From assembly GCA_027488735.1 (NCBI GenBank), contig JAIYBB010000001.1, positions 248,001 to 312,000 on the forward strand: a DNA stretch of 64,000 bases, read 5' to 3'. The translations under genes and the position numbers were made by a program. Each line of letters opens with the position of its first letter. Position 1 is the first letter of the stretch. This DNA comes from Comamonadaceae bacterium. Its GTDB lineage: Bacteria > Pseudomonadota > Gammaproteobacteria > Burkholderiales > Burkholderiaceae_C. Below, piece by piece: positions 16,346 through 24,403 of the stretch. The notes below the pieces were generated by a model. It made no database searches and had not been told where the DNA came from. It saw only the letters and a program-made list of their open reading frames with translations.

Positions 16346-16534
16346 GTGAACATTCCACCACCGCCGTTGTGCCAGACTTGCAAGTACCTCATGCCTTCGT
16401 CATCGGCCAAGACCGGGTTGCGCTGCGGCTTTGATTACTTCAAGGCTTCAGAAATTGCGCGCAAATTCAAATTGATGTCGCACTTTCCCGAGGTTAAAAC
16501 GAACAACGCCTGTGAAAAGTGGGACCCAAAATAG
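16346..16534 (+). CDS. Small four-cysteine protein, unknown function
   Basis: 62 residues with a GTG start at 16346. It has Cys at 9 and 12 (LCQTCKY), 27 and 56, a CxxC...C...C pattern that could hold zinc or an iron-sulfur centre. A Pro-rich start (NIPPPP) and a basic middle (EIARKFKLMSHFPEV) complete it. No signal peptide or membrane helix. I do not recognise a named family. The near-perfect sigma-54 promoter 30 nt upstream, with nothing else downstream on that strand, is the best argument that it is a real, conditionally expressed gene. Confidence 0.6.
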   Translation: MNIPPPPLCQTCKYLMPSSSAKTGLRCGFDYFKASEIARKFKLMSHFPEVKTNNACEKWDPK

Positions 16535-16550
16535 TGCTGTTCTGCATACG

Positions 16551-16569
16551 GAGCACCGACTTGGTGCTC
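16551..16569. terminator. Hairpin between convergent genes
   Basis: GAGCACC (16551-16557), 5-nt loop, GGTGCTC (16563-16569): a perfect 7-bp stem between the small cysteine gene and arsH, which converge here. There is no T run on either side, so it may end transcripts only weakly. Confidence 0.4.
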
Positions 16570-16586
16570 GCCAAGCCATCAAAGAG

Positions 16587-17288
16587 TCAAAGCACTTTCG
16601 TGTCCAGCGCTTGCGCTTCTTTGCGTTCGCTGTAACGGTCCACCAAATACTCAGACACCGAGCGCGTCAGCAAGGTGAACTTCACCAGTTCTTCCATCAC
16701 GTCCACCACGCGGTCGTAATATGCCGAGGGCTTCATGCGGCCTTGTTCTTCAAACTCTTTGTAGGCCATGGCGACAGACGATTGGTTGGGGATGGTGATC
16801 ATGCGCATCCAGCGCCCGAGCACGCGCATTTGGTTGACCGCGTTGAAAGATTGAGAACCGCCACTGACTTGCATGACCGCCAGTGTTTTGCCTTGCGTCG
16901 GGCGCACCGCGCCCAGCGCCAAAGGTATCCAATCGATTTGCGTTTTCATGATGCCGGTCATCGCGCCATGCCGCTCGGGTGAGCTCCACACCATGCCTTC
17001 GCTCCAAGAGCACAACTCGCGCAGCTCCACCACTTTCGGGTGGGTGTCAGGCGCATCGTCCGGCAAGGGCAAACCGCTGGGGTTGAAAAACCGTGTTTCG
17101 CAGCCCATGGTTTGCAACAAGCGTGCTGCTTCTTCGGCCAGCAAGCGGCTGAACGAACGCTCGCGCAACGAGCCGTAGAGCAGCAAAATTTTAGGCGCAT
17201 GCGTCATTGGCGCAGCAGCTTGAAGTTTCTCCATGCTGGGGATGTCTAGCAACTCAGCTTGCAATTGGGGTAAATCGTGTTCGTTCAT
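16587..17288 (-). CDS. arsH: ArsH-type NADPH-dependent FMN reductase
   Basis: 233 residues from ATG 17288. Flavodoxin-like fold with the FMN phosphate loop [10 protein letters not shown] at 39-48, followed by [21 protein letters not shown] and [17 protein letters not shown], all diagnostic of ArsH. ArsH oxidises trivalent methylated or aromatic arsenicals and also reduces quinones or azo dyes. No other ars gene is nearby, so here it may serve general redox stress rather than arsenic resistance. Confidence 0.88.
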   Translation of the reverse strand: MNEHDLPQLQAELLDIPSMEKLQAAAPMTHAPKILLLYGSLRERSFSRLLAEEAARLLQTMGCETRFFNPSGLPLPDDAPDTHPKVVELRELCSWSEGMVWSSPERHGAMTGIMKTQIDWIPLALGAVRPTQGKTLAVMQVSGGSQSFNAVNQMRVLGRWMRMITIPNQSSVAMAYKEFEEQGRMKPSAYYDRVVDVMEELVKFTLLTRSVSEYLVDRYSERKEAQALDTKVL

Positions 17289-17367
17289 CAAATGGTTTTG
17301 AAATGAATGACTGCTAAATGTCGCAGCGTTTGTTGGGTCATGTTAACCACCTATCATTGCAAGCAAT

Positions 17368-19122
17368 ATGCCTACCTTAGACACCGCTTTAATTTACCTC
17401 TTGTTTGCCGTTATTGGTGTGGTCGGTTGTCGTTTGCTGCAGTTGCCTGCGATGTTGGGCTATTTGGTGGCTGGTATTTTTCTCGCACAAGGCGGTGCGA
17501 TGGTCGAGCAAAACGAAGTGGCGGTGGCATCGGTGGCCGAGTTCGGTGTGGTGCTCTTGATGTTTGTCATTGGTTTGGAATTCAACCTGCCAAAGTTGAT
17601 GGGCATGCGCCGCATGGTGTTCGGGTTTGGTATGGGTCAGGTGGTGTTGATGTTGGTGGGCACTTTGCTGGGCCATTTTTTAATCGCCAATACCTTGGCT
17701 TCTTTGGATTTGCCTTGGGACCTGAGTTGGCAAGGCGCAGTGGTGTTGGGTGCCGCGTTGGCTATGTCGAGCACTGCCATCGTGGTCAAGATGATGGCCG
17801 AGCGTGCCGAGTTGGATTCACAGCACGGGCGGCGAGTCATGGGCGCGCTGTTGTTCCAAGATTTGGCCGTGGTGCCTTTGCTGGTGCTGATTCCTGCATT
17901 GGGCCGGATGAACGAAGGTAACGTGTGGATCGAGTTGTCACAAGCGTTGCTCAAAGCGGCGGTGTTGGTGGGGCTGTTGCTGTGGGGCGGACAAAAGGTC
18001 ATGCGGGTGTGGCTGCGTATCGTTGACCGGCGCAACAGCGAAGAACTGTTCATGCTGAATATTCTGCTCATCACGCTGGGCCTGGCTTGGCTCACCGAGC
18101 ATGCCGGTTTGTCCATGGCGATGGGCTCGTTCATGGCGGGCATGTTGATTGCAGAAACCGATTACAAGCACCGTGTGGAAGAAGACATTCGGCCTTTCCA
18201 TGATGTGTTCTTGGGCTTGTTCTTTATCACACTTGGCATGAAGCTCGACTGGCATGTGCTGCAACAGCAGTGGCCTTGGGTGTTGGTGTTGGCTGTTATT
18301 CCCGTGTTGGTCAAAGCTGTTTTGATTGCGGTACTGGCTTACACAGGCGGGGCCAGTAACGGTGTGGCCGCACGCACAGGTATTTATTTGGCGCAAGCGG
18401 GCGAGTTTGGTTTTGTGTTGCTCACCCTCGGGTTGGCGCAAGGCTTGATTGACCCGCGCTGGTCCAACCCAGTGTTGGCGGCCATGGTGTTGTCGATGTT
18501 GGCTACGCCGTTTTTGATTCAAAACGCCGATCGTTTGGTGTTTCGTTTTTCTCCAGACGATTGGTTGAGCCAATCGTTGCAAATCACCACCATCGCCAGC
18601 CATGCCATTGCCATTGACAAGCATGTGTTGGTCTGTGGCTTTGGCCACACCGGGCGCAATTTGTGCCAATTGCTGGCGCAACAAAATATCTCTTATATCG
18701 CGTTGGATGTGAACCCAGAGGTGGTTAAAACAGCGGTTTTGGATGGTCACCAGGTCGAAGTGGGCGATTCGTTTCAGCTCTCCAACTTGGTGTCTGCGGG
18801 CTTGAACCGTGCGTCTGCGGTGGTCGTGAGTTTTGACGATACGGTCACGGCTTTGGGGGTGATCTCCTTGGTCCACAAGCACGCGCCAACAGTACCGGTG
18901 CTGGTGCGTACCCGAGACGAGCAAGACATGGTGCTGCTCAAGCAGGCCGGTGCGCATGAAGTCATTCCTGATGCGTTTGAGGTCAGCTTGAGTTTGGCGA
19001 CGCACACCATGGCTTTGCTAGGCGTGGAAGAAGAAAAAATCAACCAATTGGTTTTTATTCAACGCCACACACAATACGCAGGCTTGAAAGAAACCGCTAT
19101 ATTGGGTAGTGAAAAACCCTGA
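17368..19122 (+). CDS. CPA2-family cation:proton antiporter with RCK domain
   Basis: 584 residues. The first 390 or so form about 12 membrane helices typical of Kef/YbaL antiporters (FVIGLEFNLPKL, SSTAIVVKMM, LFFITLGMKLDW). From about 415 a TrkA-N/RCK domain begins with HVLVCGFGHTGRNL and runs to IPDAFEVSLSLATH. The protein exports K+ or Na+ in exchange for protons, gated by a nucleotide or glutathione adduct in the RCK domain. No KefF/KefG-type ancillary subunit is encoded next to it, although the FMN reductase arsH is divergent from it. Confidence 0.9.
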   Translation: MPTLDTALIYLLFAVIGVVGCRLLQLPAMLGYLVAGIFLAQGGAMVEQNEVAVASVAEFGVVLLMFVIGLEFNLPKLMGMRRMVFGFGMGQVVLMLVGTLLGHFLIANTLASLDLPWDLSWQGAVVLGAALAMSSTAIVVKMMAERAELDSQHGRRVMGALLFQDLAVVPLLVLIPALGRMNEGNVWIELSQALLKAAVLVGLLLWGGQKVMRVWLRIVDRRNSEELFMLNILLITLGLAWLTEHAGLSMAMGSFMAGMLIAETDYKHRVEEDIRPFHDVFLGLFFITLGMKLDWHVLQQQWPWVLVLAVIPVLVKAVLIAVLAYTGGASNGVAARTGIYLAQAGEFGFVLLTLGLAQGLIDPRWSNPVLAAMVLSMLATPFLIQNADRLVFRFSPDDWLSQSLQITTIASHAIAIDKHVLVCGFGHTGRNLCQLLAQQNISYIALDVNPEVVKTAVLDGHQVEVGDSFQLSNLVSAGLNRASAVVVSFDDTVTALGVISLVHKHAPTVPVLVRTRDEQDMVLLKQAGAHEVIPDAFEVSLSLATHTMALLGVEEEKINQLVFIQRHTQYAGLKETAILGSEKP

Positions 19123-19251
19123 CATCGCATTTTTCTTGCTTCAGTGAATGAAGTTCGTGACGATAGGTGACTATGCTGACTATTAGTTTGCTTATCCCTC
19201 AGGGTGGTCAAGAGCACGTCAGTTTTTTAATTATTTCAAAAGGTGAAGCCC

Positions 19252-19863
19252 ATGTCAGACCCCGTTTTCAAATCAATCTCTAGCCGTATGGCGTCATGTG
19301 CTTGTTGCGCGCCACCCGTTGCCACGCGTGGCAACGCCATCGGTCGCAGAGATTTTTTGAGCTGGGGCGCCGCCGGTGCCATGGCCACAGGCTTGGCTTT
19401 GGCCGCTCCTGGTGCAAGCATGGCTGCCAGTGGCAATTACGAGTCCATGCTGGTCAACTGCATTGACCCGCGTTTCACCACGCTGAGCTGGCAGTACATG
19501 GGCTTGTTGCAAGGTGTCAGTCGCGATAAATTGGAAGATAACTACAGCCATTTTGTGATGGCAGGCGGCCCCATCGGTGCTGTGCATCCTAAGTTTGAAG
19601 CTTGGCACCAAACCTATTGGGACAATTTGGACGTCACCGTGTCCCTGCACAAAATCAAACGTGTGGTGGGCTTGAGCCACCGTGATTGCGGTGCGGCCAA
19701 ACTGGCGTTTGGCGAAGCTGCAGTGGCCAAGCGTGAATCAGAAACCGAGGCACATGCGCAAGCCTTGGCGGCATTTCGCGATTCAGTCAAGCAACGCCAT
19801 CCCAAACTCAGCATCATCACTGGTGTGATGGACACCAACGGCAAAGTGGACCTGATCGGTTAA
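19252..19863 (+). CDS. Tat-exported beta-carbonic-anhydrase-like protein
   Basis: 203 residues from ATG 19252, with AAAGGTGA upstream; a GTG at 19243 is an alternative. The N-terminus has a twin-arginine motif GRRDFL at 31-36, then a hydrophobic Ala/Gly segment and ASMAAS. The mature part has the beta-carbonic anhydrase zinc pattern: C70-I-D72-P-R74 and H143-R-D-C146. It is short for the family and lacks long C-terminal helices. It would act in the periplasm on CO2/bicarbonate if active. The cysteine-rich stretch before the Tat motif (ASCACCAPP) is unusual. Confidence 0.78.
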   Translation: MSDPVFKSISSRMASCACCAPPVATRGNAIGRRDFLSWGAAGAMATGLALAAPGASMAASGNYESMLVNCIDPRFTTLSWQYMGLLQGVSRDKLEDNYSHFVMAGGPIGAVHPKFEAWHQTYWDNLDVTVSLHKIKRVVGLSHRDCGAAKLAFGEAAVAKRESETEAHAQALAAFRDSVKQRHPKLSIITGVMDTNGKVDLIG

Positions 19864-19870
19864 TCGGGGT

Positions 19871-21016
19871 TCACAGTTGGTTTAAAAAATCCAGCAGGCG
19901 CCGATTGACCCGTTGCGCCTGCTCTTGCTGGACCCAATGTCCAGCCCCGGGAATCAGTTCGCAAAACCGCATGTCGCTGCATGCCTGTGTTTGCATTTTT
20001 TCAAACGCCCCCGGGAATTGGTAAATGCCCCAGTCGCTTGCACCTGCTATGAATGCAGAAGGCACTTGAATGGTGTGTCCGCTGAACTTTGACAACGCAA
20101 TGAATTCATCACGGTCAGTGGCGCACCTGTACCACTGCAAGCCGCCTTGGTAACCGCGTCTGGCGTACTCTGTGCTGTAGACATGCAAGTCGCTGTCAGT
20201 CAACCATTCGCAGGCGTTGATCTGCGCTTCATCTGGCATGAACTCGGCCACCGCCTGCGCCATGGTCTGGCCCCAGGGCATGACGTAGTAATGCGGCAAG
20301 CGCGCTAATTCACTGGCTTGCCAAGCCCTCAGCCGATAGGGTTGGTTCGGCAACCAATCCGCGCTTTTGACATGGTAGTAAGCACGCATGAAATTGTGCA
20401 AACCTTGCGGGGCTTGCCACATGTCTGCGTTGGCCTGACGGTTTGAGTAATACCACTGGTAATGTTGACGAGGTGCAGCGAGCTGCTCTAACGCAGTGAC
20501 TTCTTGTGTCAACAACGTATGCGTTTGAGCGGCCGTGGCTGCGTCTGGCGGGCCGGCAAAAGGCGCACTCATGAGCACCACGCTGCGAAAAATATCGGGA
20601 CGGGTCAACGCGCACCATGCCGCCACCGGCGAACCAAAGTCGTGACCAATGAGGGCATGCACATGGCTATGGCCCAATGTCTTGACCAACGCAAGCACAT
20701 CATCAACCAGTCGCAACATATTGCACGCACGCCAGTTGCCGTCAAAATCATCATCACTGCCATGGGTGCGGCCATAGCCGCGCTGGTCTGGTGCAACCAC
20801 ATGGAAACCAGCGTCTGCAAGCGCGGTTAACTGATGCCGCCAACTGAAGGCCAGTTCAGGAAACCCATGCAACAGCAGTACCAACGGCTTTGAAGTTGTG
20901 CCGGCATCGGTATGACCGGCTTCCAATAAATGCATGTCAAGTCCGGTGTCGATTCGCACATGGCGAGACCTGACGCCTTCGGGCAATGGCAACGCAGTCA
21001 ATGCAGAAACAGTCAT
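19871..21016 (-). CDS. Alpha/beta hydrolase, epoxide-hydrolase-like
   Basis: 381 residues. HGFPELAFSWRHQ oxyanion motif, then GYGRTHG, and a nucleophile elbow GHDFGSPVAAWC in which the nucleophile is Asp, as in epoxide hydrolases and haloalkane dehalogenases rather than serine esterases. A cap region rich in Tyr (HYQWYYSN) could supply the ring-opening tyrosines. The terminal His is in PGAGHWVQQEQ. It ends 8 nt from the convergent carbonic-anhydrase-like gene. It follows the molybdenum hydroxylase gene on the same strand, so the two might work together. Confidence 0.85.
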   Translation of the reverse strand: MTVSALTALPLPEGVRSRHVRIDTGLDMHLLEAGHTDAGTTSKPLVLLLHGFPELAFSWRHQLTALADAGFHVVAPDQRGYGRTHGSDDDFDGNWRACNMLRLVDDVLALVKTLGHSHVHALIGHDFGSPVAAWCALTRPDIFRSVVLMSAPFAGPPDAATAAQTHTLLTQEVTALEQLAAPRQHYQWYYSNRQANADMWQAPQGLHNFMRAYYHVKSADWLPNQPYRLRAWQASELARLPHYYVMPWGQTMAQAVAEFMPDEAQINACEWLTDSDLHVYSTEYARRGYQGGLQWYRCATDRDEFIALSKFSGHTIQVPSAFIAGASDWGIYQFPGAFEKMQTQACSDMRFCELIPGAGHWVQQEQAQRVNRRLLDFLNQL

Positions 21017-21066
21017 TCGCTCAGCCTGTGGTGTGGTTCGTGATGGCGTCCATTATGCGGACCACA

Positions 21067-23343
21067 TCAGGCAGTGGCAGTGGACAGGGCAAATGGAAGC
21101 GATCGCAGACGTTGTCCTGTCAGCGTGAACACGGCATTGGCAACGGCAGGTGCGACAGGCGGTGTTCCTGGTTCACCGACACCTTCGGGCGTGGCATCGC
21201 TGGCCATGATGAATGTTTCAACCGTCGGCATGTCCGGCAAGCGCAAGACTTGGTAGTCGTGAAAATTGCTTTGTTGAACTCTGCCTTTGTTCAATTGGAT
21301 ACGTCCAAAGAATGCCGCAGACAAAGCGTAAGCCACAGAGCCTTCCATTTGCTGGGCAATCAAATCTGGGTTGACTGCGGTGCCGCAGTCAATCACACAC
21401 CAAACTCGGTGCACCTTGATTTTTTCTTGTAAGACCGACACTTCAACCACCTGGGCCACGATGCTGCCAAAGGATTCGTGCAATGCCAAACCCATGGCAC
21501 GTTGGCTGCCGTCAGGTGCTTTGTAAGCGGTGTTTCTCCAACCGCATTTTTCTGCAACAGTTTGCAGCACCTTGACATGGCGCGGATGGTTTTTTAACAG
21601 TGACAAACGAAACGCCAGCGCATCTTGTCCCGCTGCATGAGCCACTTCATCGACAAAACTTTCTTTGAAAAACGCTTGGTGCGAATGCCCCACAGAGCGC
21701 CAAAAGCCCACGGGTATGGGCAGGTCCACGGCGCAATGGCTGATCTTCGCGTTTGGCCATTCATAGGCTTGGTCAAACGCGCCCTCGGCGGTGGTTTTGT
21801 CAGGCCCCGCGGCTGGCAAGCTGAACAAGCGGCTGAGTATTTGCGGCAAAACCGCTTGGCTGGTGGACAGGTTGTGCCACGCTGTCAATTGGCCGTTGTC
21901 ATCCAAGGCTGCGGTGAATCGACTCGCAGCGGCAGGACGGTAAAAATCGTGTTGTAAATCTTGGGTGCGGTCCCACAGGGCTTGCACCGGCGTACCCTCG
22001 CAGGCTTTGGCGATAAAAGCAGCTTGCGCAATGACATCCATTTCTAGCCGGCGACCAAAACCGCCGCCCAGCAAGGTCAGGTGCAGTTTCACTTTGTCAG
22101 ACGAGATACCCAAGACCTTGGCCACCACGTGCCGTGCCAGATCGGTGATTTGCGTCGACGCCCACACCTGTGCACTTGCGTCTTTGAACCACACGGTGCA
22201 ACTGAGCGGTTCCATAGTGGCGTGCGCCAAGTAGGGCGCGCTGTATTCGGCTGTGACTAGTTTGTTCGATGCGGCGATGACACCGTCGGCATCGCCCTCA
22301 GAAAAATAGGTGAACCCGCTTTTGCTGTCCAAAGCTTCTTTGAAACTTTTTTGCACGGTGGCATCTGACAAGTCAGTGGCTTTGCCGGGGCACCATTCCA
22401 CAGGCAATTTACGCAACCCTTTCATGGCTTGGTAAGTGGTTTGCGCCACCACCGCCACTGCCGTCGTGCTGCCATACAACTCGGGCACAGCCAACACTTT
22501 TTTGATGCCGGGCATGGTTTTGACCAACGTGTCATCCAAGCTTTGGTAGGTGCCGCCGACTTCCGGATTCATGCCAATGCAAGCAAACAACAAACCTGGC
22601 GGGCGAACATCTGAGCTGAAGATGGCGCGTCCGTTGACTTTGTCAAGCGTCTCAATGCGTGGCACAGGGCGGCCAATCAGCTTGAATTGCGCGGGGGTTT
22701 TGAGAGAGACTTTTTCAGGGCGTGGTTGTTGTGAGGCAAGTGTGGCAAGTTCACCCAAACGAGCCGATTTGCCAGAGACATGCGACACCACGCCATTGCC
22801 GATGACGATGTCTTCCACAGGCACTTGCCATTGCAGCGCTGCGGCTTGCGCCAACATGGCGCGCGCACTGGCGCCTGCTTCGCGCATCGGCAGCCACAGG
22901 TCTTTGATGCTGGACGAGCCGCCGGTCATCATCAAACCAAATTCACGCATGGTTTTGCCCGTCAGAAATTGTGCGGTGCGTTTGAGTTGACCTTGGTTGT
23001 CGGGATGAAATGGCAAGCCATCGACAGCAGCAGATTGGTTGTTATAAATATCGTCAATCGGTGCTTGCTCGATGTGTACTTGGTCCCATCGCGCATCGAG
23101 TTCGTCAGCCAACAGCATGGCCAGCCCTGTGTGGGACCCTTGTCCCATTTCACTGCGCGCCATCACGACGGTGACGCGGTCATCTTCGCCAATGCGAACC
23201 CAACCATTGAACGCGGGTTGTGAAGCCATGGTCGGCAATGGCGTTGAGGGCATCAATCGTTGCTGTGCAGGCCACACGCTCCATCCAACTGCCAGTCCAC
23301 CCGTGCCCAGCGCCATTGCGCCAATGAAATGTCTTCTTTTCAC
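21067..23343 (-). CDS. Molybdopterin-binding (IorB-type) xanthine dehydrogenase family large subunit
   Basis: 758 residues from GTG 23343, chosen because AAGGA lies 8 nt upstream; an ATG at 23382 is also in frame. The N-terminus VKRRHFIGAMALG looks like a Tat signal. Two molybdopterin domains follow, with MGQGSHTGLAML, LLGGGFGRRLEMD and the C-terminal GVGEPGTPPVAPAVANA carrying the catalytic Glu. This is the isoquinoline 1-oxidoreductase beta-type layout of periplasmic aldehyde or heterocycle hydroxylases. The usual partner, a 2Fe-2S small subunit, is not encoded beside it. Confidence 0.87.
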   Translation of the reverse strand: MKRRHFIGAMALGTGGLAVGWSVWPAQQRLMPSTPLPTMASQPAFNGWVRIGEDDRVTVVMARSEMGQGSHTGLAMLLADELDARWDQVHIEQAPIDDIYNNQSAAVDGLPFHPDNQGQLKRTAQFLTGKTMREFGLMMTGGSSSIKDLWLPMREAGASARAMLAQAAALQWQVPVEDIVIGNGVVSHVSGKSARLGELATLASQQPRPEKVSLKTPAQFKLIGRPVPRIETLDKVNGRAIFSSDVRPPGLLFACIGMNPEVGGTYQSLDDTLVKTMPGIKKVLAVPELYGSTTAVAVVAQTTYQAMKGLRKLPVEWCPGKATDLSDATVQKSFKEALDSKSGFTYFSEGDADGVIAASNKLVTAEYSAPYLAHATMEPLSCTVWFKDASAQVWASTQITDLARHVVAKVLGISSDKVKLHLTLLGGGFGRRLEMDVIAQAAFIAKACEGTPVQALWDRTQDLQHDFYRPAAASRFTAALDDNGQLTAWHNLSTSQAVLPQILSRLFSLPAAGPDKTTAEGAFDQAYEWPNAKISHCAVDLPIPVGFWRSVGHSHQAFFKESFVDEVAHAAGQDALAFRLSLLKNHPRHVKVLQTVAEKCGWRNTAYKAPDGSQRAMGLALHESFGSIVAQVVEVSVLQEKIKVHRVWCVIDCGTAVNPDLIAQQMEGSVAYALSAAFFGRIQLNKGRVQQSNFHDYQVLRLPDMPTVETFIMASDATPEGVGEPGTPPVAPAVANAVFTLTGQRLRSLPFALSTATA

Positions 23344-23370
23344 GAAACCGTCCTTGTTAGCATTGACTGC

Positions 23371-24198
23371 ATGAATATGCAAAACACAGTGCCCGAATTT
23401 GGACTAGTTATTGTCGGTGACGAAATACTCTCCGGCAAGAGGCAGGACAAGCACCTGTCCAAGGTTATTGAATTGATGTCACTTCGCGGATTGAGCATAG
23501 GTTATGCAGATTACGTCGGCGACGATCCGCAGCGATTGACGCAAACATTGCATCGCGCATTTCATCAACCCGGCGTGGTGTTTTGTTGCGGCGGTATTGG
23601 CGCGACACCGGATGACCATACGCGTCAATCGGCCGCCGCCGCGTTGGGGCTTGAATTGGTGTTGCACCCTGAGGCCGAGCAATTGATCCGCGAGCGCACC
23701 CGGGATGTGGCGCTCGAGCAAGGCCTGCCTTACGAACCCCTGCGTGAAGACAATATGCACCGATTGAACATGGGGCGTTTTCCAGCGGGTGCCGACATCA
23801 TTCCCAACCCCTACAACAAAATCCCCGGATTCACCTGTCGCGGTCCCGCAGGCACCGTGCATTTTGTGCCCGGCTTTCCCGTCATGGCTTGGCCCATGAT
23901 CGATGGTGTGTTGACCCGTCTCTATGCTGACTTGGCCCGCCCCGGCGAGCGCAAAGAGAAGTCGGTGATTGTCATGGGCTCAATGGAGGCCACACTCACG
24001 CCCTTGATGGAGGCTATCGAGGCAGAATTTGTGGACATCAAAGTATTTAGCTTGCCGAGTGTGGACCACCCTGAATATGGCAGACACATAGAGCTTGGCG
24101 TGAAAGGACCGCGCCAAACAGTGGAAACAGCGTTCAAGCGTTTGGTCACTGGGCTGCACAAATATGGTGCTAATTTAGGCCCTGAATTGGTGCGATAA
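23371..24198 (+). CDS. Molybdopterin-binding-domain protein (CinA N-terminal/MoaB-like)
   Basis: 275 residues from ATG 23371 (ATG 23377 also possible). The N-terminus FGLVIVGDEILSGKRQDKH and the GGIGATPDDHTRQ motif define the MoCF-biosynthesis fold shared by CinA, MoaB and MogA. It lacks the CinA C-terminal deamidase domain. It is divergent from the molybdenum hydroxylase gene with 27 nt between starts, so a shared promoter region is likely. A direct role in cofactor handling for that enzyme is possible but unproven, since such stand-alone proteins are widespread. Confidence 0.82.
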   Translation: MNMQNTVPEFGLVIVGDEILSGKRQDKHLSKVIELMSLRGLSIGYADYVGDDPQRLTQTLHRAFHQPGVVFCCGGIGATPDDHTRQSAAAALGLELVLHPEAEQLIRERTRDVALEQGLPYEPLREDNMHRLNMGRFPAGADIIPNPYNKIPGFTCRGPAGTVHFVPGFPVMAWPMIDGVLTRLYADLARPGERKEKSVIVMGSMEATLTPLMEAIEAEFVDIKVFSLPSVDHPEYGRHIELGVKGPRQTVETAFKRLVTGLHKYGANLGPELVR

Positions 24199-24204
24199 AA
24201 AATA

Positions 24205-24221
24205 CGCACCAAAAAAGCGCA
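24205..24221 (+). promoter_or_regulatory. Possible NtrC-binding site upstream of glnA
   Basis: A 17-nt site, CGCACCAAAAAAGCGCA, resembles the NtrC consensus TGCACCANNNTGGTGCA at most positions. It is about 154 nt before the expected glnA transcription start and 134 nt upstream of the sigma-54 core. It also forms the right arm of a palindrome with TTGGTGCG at 24187-24194. The match is imperfect. Confidence 0.35.
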
Positions 24222-24339
24222 TAAAATCAGGGCTTGCAAACTGTTAAATTGTTATAAATGATAAATTTGATTCGTCTAAGTTCATTCCCAGCCTTGAAAA
24301 GGATGCACAGATTCAACTTTTTTCTGGTTCTCTGGCAGG

Positions 24340-24355
24340 TGGCATAAATCATGCA
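24340..24355 (+). promoter_or_regulatory. Sigma-54-like promoter of glnA
   Basis: TGGCAT-AAATC-ATGCA keeps the GG and GC core at the right spacing but differs from consensus at two flanking bases. Transcription would start near 24367, 37 nt before the glnA ATG. Sigma-54 and NtrC control of glnA is standard in proteobacteria and ntrBC lie downstream. Confidence 0.5.
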
Positions 24356-24403
24356 CGACAATCATGAGTTTTCCAATTCACACTAACCTCTCAGGAGATA
24401 CAG

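Noticed and set aside
24187..24212. Palindrome TTGGTGCG/CGCACCAA with 10-nt loop, considered as a terminator of the upstream gene.
   Set aside because: The stem includes the stop codon region and is followed by A residues, not T. Its right arm fits better as part of an NtrC-like site.
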